This document shows positions 20,183-31,000 of a stretch of 62,000 bases of DNA, one piece after another. Each line of letters starts with the position of its first letter. The stretch's first letter is position 1. Made by a program: the position numbers and the translations under genes. This DNA comes from Strigamia acuminata (Eukaryota > Arthropoda > Chilopoda > Geophilomorpha > Linotaeniidae), in NCBI GenBank assembly GCA_949358305.1, contig OX442317.1, positions 13,830,491 to 13,892,490 on the forward strand, read 5' to 3'. Under the pieces are notes generated by a model, which was given only the letters and a program-made list of their open reading frames with translations, ran no database searches and was not told the DNA's origin.

Positions 20183-21142
20183 GCTGAAAACGGGAAAACT
20201 GAAAGAGTCGGGTGCGAGACCACGTGACCCGGAGTGTGGTTTTTGGGGGCGAGGGCCGTCCTCCGACCGCGCCGTGACGCGCCCCGAGTCGGATCAAGAG
20301 GCGACCCGGTCGGAAACCGAACCTCGGGGTTCCTCGAGGCGTGGTTTTTTGGGGACGGGGGGAGGGGGGGGGGGGGGGATCGGGTCGCGTGCTCCGACCG
20401 CGCCGCAACGCGATGTGGGTCGGTCACCAACTTTTGTCAATTTTTGACAAATTTCCACGGAATTTCAGCAACATTTTACGAGACGTTTCTGCCCGACTAG
20501 ACACGTTTCCGCAGGTTTTAGCAAAACAACGTTAAATTCTGTGGAAATTTATCAAATGTTGACAAAATTCTGTGCAAGTTTTGTCAGATACTTACTTACT
20601 TACGATATAAACTCGAACGTCGTCCATCGACACTCTCAACATTCCACCGGACATTTTCCGGAAGAGTTTGTCCCGATCGGGACCACGCCTCGACGAAGCC
20701 CGGGACCCGGTTTCCGACCGGGTCGTTTTTGGCCCAAGTCACGGCGCGTCGCGGCGCTTTCGGAGCACGCGACCCGATCCCCCCCTCCCCCCGTTCTCAA
20801 AAACCACGCCTCGACGAAGCCCGGGACCCGGTTTCCGACCGGGTCGTTTTTGGCCCAAGTCACGGCGCGTCGCGGCGCGTTCGGAGCACATGAACCGATC
20901 CCCCCTCCCTCCCGTCACAAAAACCACGTTTTAGCGAAACCCTTGACCGGTCACAAAACCCACCGAACACCGAAAAGCAACGAACAAAACGCGCTCGGTC
21001 GCACGAACTACTCGGCCAAAACAACATCCGCAAATTCCGCATCACAGTCGCGATCAACGAAACAACGTATAGGCCGCCGTAATGTTAAAAAGCGGGACCC
21101 TTTCGTCCCCGACAAAATCCGCACACATACCCCAAGGTTAAA
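20183..21142. repeat. Right inverted flank and dispersed repeat block, reaching the AT-rich satellite
   Basis: 20183-20580 is the inverted partner of 16445-16821. Within 20680-20905 a unit of about 120 bp stands twice in tandem (starting ACCACGCCTCGACGAAGCCC), and a related unit occurs inverted at 16600-16720. 20741-21142 repeats 12418-12700. The block stops at CCCCAAGGTTAAAC. No gene is supported. Confidence 0.7.
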
Positions 21143-24100
21143 CACTATTTCAGAACATTCAGAGACATTGGTTTGTGGTGTTTGTGCTAAGTCAACTGTG
21201 ATGTCAAATGAGATCAAAAATTTATTCTTCCAAATCATTGCTTGGATGTTGCTAAAACTTACATTGAAGCCTTCTACTAAGGTTTAAACACTATTTCAGA
21301 ACATTCAGAGACATTGGTCTTGTGATGTTTGTGCTAAGTCAACTGTGATGTCAAATAAGATCAAAAGTTTATTCTTTCAAATCATTGCTTGGATGTTGCT
21401 AAAACTTACATTAAAGCTTTCTACTAAGGTTTAAACACTATTTCAGAACATTCAGAGACATTGGTCTTGTGATGTTTGTGCTAAGTCAACTGTGATGAGA
21501 TCAAAAGTCTATTCTCCAAAATCATTGCTTGGATGTTGCTAAAACTTACATTGAAGCCTTCTACTAAGGTTTAAACACTATTTCAGAACATTCAGACACA
21601 TTGGTCTTGTGGTGTTTGTGCTAAGTCAACTGTGACGTCAAATGAGATCAAAAGTTTATTCTTTCAAATTATTGCTTGGATGTTGCTAAAACTTACATTG
21701 AAGCTTTCTACTAAGGTTTAAACACTATTTCAGAACATTCAGAGACATTGGTCTTGTGGTGTTTGTGCTAAGTCAACTGTGATGAGATCAAAAGTCTATT
21801 TTCCCAAATCATTTCTTGGATGTTGCTAAAACTTACATTAAAGCTTTCTACTAAGGTTTAAACACTATTTCAGAACATTCAGAGACATTGGTCTTGTGAT
21901 GTTTGTGCTAAGTCAACTGTGATGAGATCAAAAGTCTATTCTCCCAAATCATTGCTTGGATGTTGCTAAAACTTACATTAAAGCTTTCTACTAAGGTTTA
22001 AACACTATTTCAAAACATTCAGAGACATTGGTCTTGTGATGTTTGTGCTAAGTCAACTGTGATGAGATCAAAAGTCTATTCTCCCAAATCATTGCTTGGA
22101 TGTTGCTAAAACTTACATTGAAGCCTTCTACTAAGGTTTAAACACTATTTCAGAACATTCAGAGACATTGGTTTGTGGTGTTTGTGCTAAGTCAACTGTG
22201 ATGTCAAATGAGATCAAAAATTTATTCTTCCAAATCATTGCTTGGATGTTGCTAAAACTTACATTGAAGCCTTCTACTAAGGTTTAAACACTATTTCAGA
22301 ACATTCAGAGACATTGGTCTTGTGATGTTTGTGCTAAGTCAACTGTGATGTCAAATAAGATCAAAAGTTTATTCTTTCAAATCATTGCTTGGATGTTGCT
22401 AAAACTTACATTAAAGCTTTCTACTAAGGTTTAAACACTATTTCAGAACATTCAGAGACATTGGTCTTGTGATTTTTGTGCTAAGTCAACTGTGATGAGA
22501 TCAAAAGTCTATTCTCCAAAATCATTGCTTGGATGTTGCTAAAACTTACATTGAAGCCTTCTACTAAGGTTTAAACACTATTTCAGAACATTCAGACACA
22601 TTGGTCTTGTGGTGTTTGTGCTAAGTCAACTGTGACGTCAAATGAGATCAAAAGTTTATTCTTTCAAATTATTGCTTGGATGTTGCTAAAACTTACATTG
22701 AAGCTTTCTACTAAGGTTTAAACACTATTTCAGAACATTCAGAAACATTGGTCTTGTGATGTTTGTGCTAAGTCAACTGTGATGTCAAATGGGATCAAAA
22801 GTTTATTCTTCCAAATCATTGCTTGGATGTTGCTAAAACTTACATTGAAGCCTTCTACTAAGGTTTAAACACTATTTCAGAACATTCAGAGACATTGGTC
22901 TTGTGATGTTTGTGCTAAGTCAACTGTGATGTCAAATGAGATCAAAAGTTTATTCTTTCAAATCATTGCTTGGATGTTGCTAAAACTTACATTAAAGCTT
23001 TCTACTAAAGTTTAAACACTATTTCAGAACATTCAGAGACATTGGTCTTGTGGTGTTTGTGCTAAGTCAACTGTGATGAGATCAAAAGTCTATTCTCCCA
23101 AATCATTGCTTAGATGTTGCTAAAACTTACATTGAAGCCGTCTACTAAGGTTTAAACACTATTTCAGAACATTTAGAGACATTGGTCTTGTGGTGTTTGT
23201 GCTAAGTCAACTGTGATGAGATCAAAAGTCTATTTTCCCAAATCATTTCTTGGATGTTGCTAAAACTTACATTAAAGCTTTCTACTAAGGTTTAAACACT
23301 ATTTCAAAACATTCAGAGACATTGGTCTTGTGATGTTTGTGCTAAGTCAACTGTGATGAGATCAAAAGTCTATTCTCCCAAATCATTGCTTGGATGTTGC
23401 TAAAACTTACATTGAAGCCTTCTACTAAGGTTTAAACACTATTTCAGAACATTCAGAGACATTGGTTTGTGGTGTTTGTGCTAAGTCAACTGTGATGTCA
23501 AATGAGATCAAAAGTTTATTCTTTCAAATTATTGCTTGGATGTTGCTAACACTTACATTGAAGCCTTCTACTAAGGTTTAAACACTATTTCAGAACATTC
23601 AGAGACATTGGTTTGTGGTGTTTGTGCTAAGTCAACTGTGATGTCAAATGAGATCAAAAATTTATTCTTCCAAATCATTGCTTGGATGTTGCTAAAACTT
23701 ACATTGAAGCCTTCTACTAAGGTTTAAACACTATTTCAGAACATTCAGAGACATTGGTCTTGTGATGTTTGTGCTAAGTCAACTGTGATGAGATCAAAAG
23801 TCTATTCTCCAAAATCATTGCTTGGATGTTGCTAAAACTTACATTGAAGCCTTCTACTAAGGTTTAAACACTATTTCAGAACATTCAGACACATTGGTCT
23901 TGTGGTGTTTGTGCTAAGTCAACTGTGACGTCAAATGAGATCAAAAGTTTATTCTTTCAAATTATTGCTTGGATGTTGCTAAAACTTACATTGAAGCTTT
24001 CTACTAAGGTTTAAACACTATTTCAGAACATTCAGAAACATTGGTCTTGTGATGTTTGTGCTAAGTCAACTGTGATGTCAAATGGGATCAAAAGTTTATT

Positions 24101-25193
24101 CTTCCAAATCATTGCTTGGATGTTGTTAAAACTTACATTAAAGCTTTCTACTAAAGTTTAAACACTATTTCAGAACATTCAGAGACATTGGTCTTGTGGT
24201 GTTTGTGCTAAGTCAACTGTGATGAGATCAAAAGTCTATTCTCCCAAATCATTGCTTAGATGTTGCTAAAACTTACATTGAAGCCGTCTACTAAGGTTTA
24301 AACACTATTTCAGAACATTTAGAGACATTGGTCTTGTGGTGTTTGTGCTAAGTCAACTGTGATGAGATCAAAAGTCTATTTTCCCAAATCATTTCTTGGA
24401 TGTTGCTAAAACTTACATTAAAGCTTTCTACTAAGGTTTAAACACTATTTCAAAACATTCAGAGACATTGGTCTTGTGGTGTTTGTGCTAAGTCAACTGT
24501 GATGAGATCAAAAGTCTATTCTCCCAAATCATTGCTTGGATGTTGCTAAAACTTACATTGAAGCCTTCTACTAAGGTTTAAACACTATTTCAGAACATTC
24601 AGAGACATTGGTTTGTGGTGTTTGTGCTAAGTCAACTGTGATGTCAAATGAGATCAAAAGTTTATTCTTTCAAATTATTGCTTGGATGTTGCTAAAACTA
24701 ACATTGAAGCCTTCTACTAAGGTTTAAACACTATTTCAGAACATTCAGAGACATTGGTCTTGTGGTGTTTGTGCTAAGTCAACTGTGATGAGATCAAAAG
24801 TCTATTTTCCCAAATCATTTCTTGGATGTTGCTAAAACTTACATTAAAGCTTTCTACTAAGGTTTAAACACTATTTCAGAACATTCAGAGACATTGGTCT
24901 TGTGATGTTTGTGCTAAGTCAACTGTGATGAGATCAAAAGTCTATTCTCCCAAATCATTGCTTGGATGTTGCTAAAACTTACATTAAAGCTTTCTACTAA
25001 GGTTTAAACACTATTTCAAAACATTCAGAGACATTGGTCTTGTGGTGTTTGTGCTAAGTCAACTGTGATGAGATCAAAAGTCTATTCTCCCAAATCATTG
25101 CTTGGATGTTGCTAAAACTTACATTGAAACCTTCTACTAAGGTTTAAACACTATTTCAGAACATTCAGAGACATTGGTTTGTGGTGTTTGTGC
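21136..25193. repeat. AT-rich satellite, block 1 (about 28 monomers)
   Basis: Head-to-tail monomers are easy to register on GGTTTAAACACTATTTCAG. Lengths are 147 bp when GTCAAAT is present after the CAACTGTGAT segment, 140 bp when it is absent, and 146 bp in the GGTTTGTGG variant. Monomers differ by only a few bases. The block ends within a monomer at the solo-LTR insertion. Confidence 0.95.
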
Positions 25194-26467
25194 TGTAGCA
25201 GTCAATCACACAGGACAGAAAAGAACTGAGCCATGGCGTTTTGAATCTCCCGCCAATCCACTCAAACGATCGTATAGTGAGGTTAGTACGTATACCGTGT
25301 GGAAACAGATTTAATTTGTCCCGAAATGCATTGGAGAATGAAGGAATCCCTGTAGAAACTACTGTTGAATGGTATCCAAGTGTCCGCTTAACCATTGACC
25401 AGTCTGGGAAAATGTTTGGCTACTCCCGACACATTGTAATGGCGACGAAAGTAAAAACTCCAGGAGATAACATAAAACAACTTATTTATTCGGAAGTAGA
25501 ATGATAACTGACCAAATACACGAATGTACGTTGGCTAACAAAGAAAATGCACGTGCAAAACAATGGTCACGGCACGCGCCAAGGTAAAAAACACAATTGA
25601 GAAATTCCGTTGCTATGACAACGGAGAAAAATGAAATACATTGAAGTGAGCGATTGCTCAAAAATGCATTAAAATCAAATTGCAATATGTCAAAATGACC
25701 ACAAAGATGTCAGGAACATAAAAGTAAATGGTAACAATGCTCAAAAACACTTAAAACAATGAGAAAATACAGAAAGAATCGATCGGGAAGCAGACGATCG
25801 GCTCAGCCAATCAGAATACAGCAAAGTTACGTAATGCAAAGATTTGAATTTAAAACCTCACAAAATCACTGAAATGGTAAATAATATGCACTAAAATACA
25901 ATGAAATGAAATAGTAAATGCAAAAGAAGTATTAATAATACAATAGAATCGATTTAATAACGAAATTAGCGAATAAATCCAACATGGCGCCCGTACAACT
26001 CAATAAGAGCGGCAAAACACGACATTTGAATTCTGACACAAGAATATAGCAAATACTAGGTAATGTTACTAATAAATACACTTAGGAAAAGTAATTTCCT
26101 TCAAAATAAAGCACTTTTAATAAGAATACACATGAAAATTAGTCTTGAAAGAAAAGAAACGATCGCGGACGGCAACGCATATGCGAGGTCCGTCACGATC
26201 GTTCGTACAGACAAAACGGCTGCTCCGGGAAAGAAACTAAGTGCACAGATCGACAGATCACCCCTGAATTAGTCTAAAACAATATTAGGATCAATTCTAA
26301 CGACAAGAATTCAATGAAAACGAAAGGTTAGAAGTTGGAGTCAAAACCGAACTAGATTTCGAAATATGACGTCACTCCAATTACACTAGTGAACTGTTTG
26401 ACGACGGATGCACCCAATTTCACACGGAAACACACAAAATGAATAGGAATTGATAATATAAGACAAA

Positions 26468-28031
26468 TGTTGCAGGTCAACAAGACAGATAGAAAGGAAT
26501 GGCGATGCGTATCCAAATTCAAGACACTTGAGCTCGCCCAAGGTCGTATGGCGTGGCTAGTACGAAAATCGCACTGGAGAGCAATAAATCCGCAACAAAT
26601 GGCATTGTTGTACCGCTGGAACAATGTGGAGAACACCTGCACCAAGTATCCAATAGGTGGCGGAAACATAAGTTGGCCTGAGAATTTTTAAACTACTCAC
26701 TACACATTGAATGTGTTTGAAAATAAACCTAAAACAAGAGCTAATAAAACACAACACATTTATTCAAAGGTTGGTTAATAACTGAAGAAATTACAGCAAT
26801 TAGATTGGTTCTTAGAGAACCGCACATGCGCAGTACCGAATATGGCACGCGCCAGGCCGATAGCGGCGAAATACAGATACACGAAAGATTCCGTTACCAT
26901 GGTAACGGAGGAAACAAGATTACGGCAAAGTTGGCATTTGCTTAAAAATGCACTAAAAATACATTGAATTACATTGAAATGACCACAAGAATGCGGTGAA
27001 CAAAAAAGCTAATCACAACAATGTCCAAAAACACGTTAAACAATGAGATATTTGCAATAAACCGATCTCGGAATGAAAGGATTGAAAATAGCCAATCACA
27101 GGATTCGAATATGACATAACGATCACATTTGAATTTTGATCGCAACAAAAACACAAAATTATCAAAGAATACATACTGAATAATAACGCAATGTAATAGT
27201 AAATGCAAATTATGTGATATAAAATACATAAACAACGGTTACTAAATGTAAACAGTCGCTTGGGACAAACATGGCGACCGGCGAACATAACAAAGGTGTT
27301 GGATCAAACATGGCGTCCGGCGAACATTACAAAAGCTTCAAAACAACACGAAAATGGAATAAAAAGCACTAAATGTAATTATGCAATAAAGAATAGATTA
27401 AATAATAAGAATATTTGTTCATTCTCTTCACAAAACACCGAGTGATTACACACAAGTTGAATAAATACGAATTTATCGGCCAAACGAACATTCCCGGCTG
27501 CGCTTTTATGGCAGACGGAAACGAACATTCAAACCAACTCAACGGAATTTCCAAAGCAGTTTTGATGCATCTAGATAGAAAGAGCATGCTTGAATTAGTC
27601 TAAACGAATGCCTAATAAAATTCCAAGTGATTTGAAAAGTACTAAACAAAAGGTTAGAAGACGGAACCGTAACTTTACGGGAAACTGAAAAATGACGTCA
27701 CTAGCATCGCAATTGTATGCTAGGTAACGAAATTTGCACCAAAACAGTTCGAAATCAATACAAACTCTCAAAAAACAAGTGAATAAGTCAATAAATGCAC
27801 GGAATAAGATATTTGAAATCAATACAAAGCATAAACATTACTGAATATTGAAAAGTATGAATAAAAATCAAGTCAAAACACTTTAATAAGCAATAAAAAA
27901 AATACTGAAAAGTGAAAAATACCAATTAGGCAAAGGAAATTAAAACACTTAAAGATTTTAATCAACTCAAAGTAAATGGTAAAAATATTGACAATAAAAT
28001 AGCACAACAATTTCTACGCTGTCTTGCAACA
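26468..28031 (-). repeat. 3' LTR of the BEL/Pao element
   Basis: On the minus strand it begins TGTTGCAAGACAGCG. AATAAA on the minus strand at 26764-26759 is a candidate poly(A) signal. Just inside the element (28032-28045) the minus strand reads GCCGGCAATTCGC before the LTR. Confidence 0.9.
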
Positions 28032-28091
28032 GCGAATTGCCGGCGAGAGGACAGAGAAGGAGAACCACACACAAAGTCTTATTAGAATAAA

Positions 28092-31000
28092 TCACTCAAG
28101 TTCTAGGGCTCTCACATGCTTGACTGACCTTTTCAACTCACGTCCATCGGGTAGCACAACTTTTATAACACGGATTTGACCATCCTCACCGGGAAAAATT
28201 TCTTTTATCCTGGCAAGTGGCCAAAAATATGGGTTAGTACCCATTTTTTCTAGAAGCACTATTTGGTCTACTTTAGGGTTTTTGAAGAACTTATCACCTT
28301 TGGATTCATAAAAATTCCTCAATTGCATGAGGTAACTCTTTTTCCAAATTTTCCAGAACTCCCAAATAAATTGGCGTCGTTTAATGTCCAGTTTTCGCAA
28401 ATCTGATTTTTTAATTGCACTCAGTTGTTTGTTTATTACGTATTTTGGCATGCCTCCTGTTAGAAAGTTTTCAGGTGCCAAAATTCTACCACCATCAACA
28501 CTGTCTGGGACGTAACTTAAGGGTCGTGAATTTAGCACTGAACTAATTTCCAGAGCCAAAGTTTGGAGAGTTTCTAAGTCTACGGTGCTGCGCAATAATG
28601 TCTTTCGAAGTTTATCTTTTACTGAGCGGACTAGACGCTCCCACGCTCCGCCCAACCATGGAGACAGCGGTGGGATGAAAGTCCAAAGCACTCTCTTTTC
28701 GGATAGGAAAGTTTTCACATCTGAATGACCGATGAGTTTCCCCCATGATTGTAATTCGAGGCTTCCGCGCTCAAACGTCTTACTGTTGTCAGAGAAAATC
28801 TTCCCGGGGTATCCGTGGCGTGCCCCAAATCTTCTCATTGCAAGCAAAAACTTTGGCACAGAAAGGTCCTCTGATACTTCTAAATGTATGGAACGGGTCA
28901 CCATACACGTGAAAAGCAAGATGTAAACCTTTTTCTTTTCCTTCTTGTTGCTGCCGACATAAATGGGACCCAGGTGGTCCACTCCCGTATTTTGGAATGG
29001 CGCCGCTGGTGTCACACGTTCAGCAGGAAGGTCACCAGTTGAAGGGTTATTGCGAGCAAGTTTTCCTCGTCTGCAAATCTCACATTCTCGAATAACTGTT
29101 TGTATAGTTCTTCGTCCTCTTATAATCCAAAATTGTTCGCGTAGGTGATACAAAGTTTCGCTTATGTCACCGTGAAGCAACTCCAAATGCACTTTTTTAA
29201 TTAACAGTCTTGTTATCCAACTATCATAATGCAAAATAATTGGATACACTTCATCAAATGTCAACAGTGATTTTTTCAAGCGGCTACGAAGTCGAAGTAA
29301 TCCGTCCTCGTCAATGAAGAGCTCGAAATTGCGTAGGGTGGAATGTTTAGACAGTTCTCTCTTGTTTTTCACATCATCAATCTCCTCAGAAAAATGTAGT
29401 TTCTGGGAAAATTGCAGGATCTTCAATTGGTTGTCCTCTAACTCGAGTGGCGAGAGAGGCTCACCGCGCAAAAGTTTGTTTTTCCATCGCAAAATATACG
29501 AAAAAACTCTCAAAAGTTTGTTGTAATTCCGGAAACGTTTGAAAAATTGTCCAATAAAACTTTCCTTAACTTGAATAGTCATCACTACAATTTTTCGTTC
29601 CTCTTCTGGAAAAATCTCTTGTATAATTTCTGTTTTTTCTAGTTTTGAGACATCAACTCCAAACCACCAAAGTTTATTTTGCATCAATGTTTTTGAGTTA
29701 TGTGGTCGAGTCAATAAATCTGCTGGGTTAAATTCCGTTGGTACATGAGACCATTGTTCGGGTTTGGTTGAAGAAGTAATTTCTTGCACACGGTTCGAGA
29801 CGTATGGCTTCCACACGTTTTTGTCACTATTTATCCAGGCTAAAGTTATGGTGGAGTCCGAGTAGTATCGCACTTCAGTGACTGGGTACCCGGGAAGAAA
29901 GTTTTCTAACAGGTACTTGGTCATCCTAACTCCTACCACTGCTGCAGTTAATTCAAGTCGAGGAAGAGTCACTTTTTTCGTCGGCGCAATACGACATTTA
30001 CTCAACAATAAAGTTCTTTTGCCCTCCAGATTGACGACAAAAATTGAACAGCCAAATGCCTTTGTGCTTGCGTCACAGAAAACTTCTAAAGTGATGTCTT
30101 GACCGGAATAAGTCTGTAGCCAACGTTGAACTTTCAATTCTTTCAATTTTTGTATGTCTTGACTCCACTCTTCGACTTCTTTTTTCTCTGAGTCAAGAAT
30201 CTTTTCATCCCAGTTTTTTGTCCTCATCCAGATTGCTTGAACTAGTAGTTTCATTTGAAGCACAACAGGAGCAATGAGTCCCATTGGATCGAATATGGAA
30301 GCCATTAATGAAACAACTTCTCGCTTCGTATTCGGAATTTTTTCAATTGTCGGAATGTTAAACATCATGACATCTTCTGCCGTGTTCCACAATATTCCAA
30401 GCATTTTTATAATTCCTAAGTCCGAAAACTCCTCTCCTCGCATATGAAAACCTTCTTTTTTCAAATTCTTGAAGACGTCCTTGCTTGAGGTCGCCCACTT
30501 CACGAGGGGAAGCTTTCCGTCGTCTAATATCATTTTCAGTTTCTCGCAATGTGATGTTGTGTCGGCTGTAAAATCTCCTCCTGACGTCAAATCATCCATG
30601 AAGATTCCATCATCGAGTGCGTCGACTTCTTTTGCATGAGTTTCTTCAAATTGTTTCGCTTGTTTCCTAATCGTCGCACACAAGAGGAATGGAGAAGAAA
30701 TGACGCCAAATGGCACGACAATCATTCGCAGAACCATTAGATTATTCCACAAATTTTGCCATGAGTATGGCTCTTTGAAATAGTCACGAGCGACCCACAA
30801 AAAACGTAAAAAGTTTGTTTGAGTAGGGTTGATCATAACCTGGAGGAACGCTTGCTTAATGTCTGCTATTATTGGAATACAATAGAGACGGAATCTCACA
30901 ATAACGAGTATTAAGTCTGGATTAAGGGAGGGTCCCGGAAATAAACAGTCATTGAGGGAAAGTTTCCCCTTCTTGGATGAAGACGCGTTGAACACTACTC

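Noticed and set aside
26969-27822. Short ORFs repeated at 34831-35684
   Set aside because: They are the same non-coding LTR sequence present twice.
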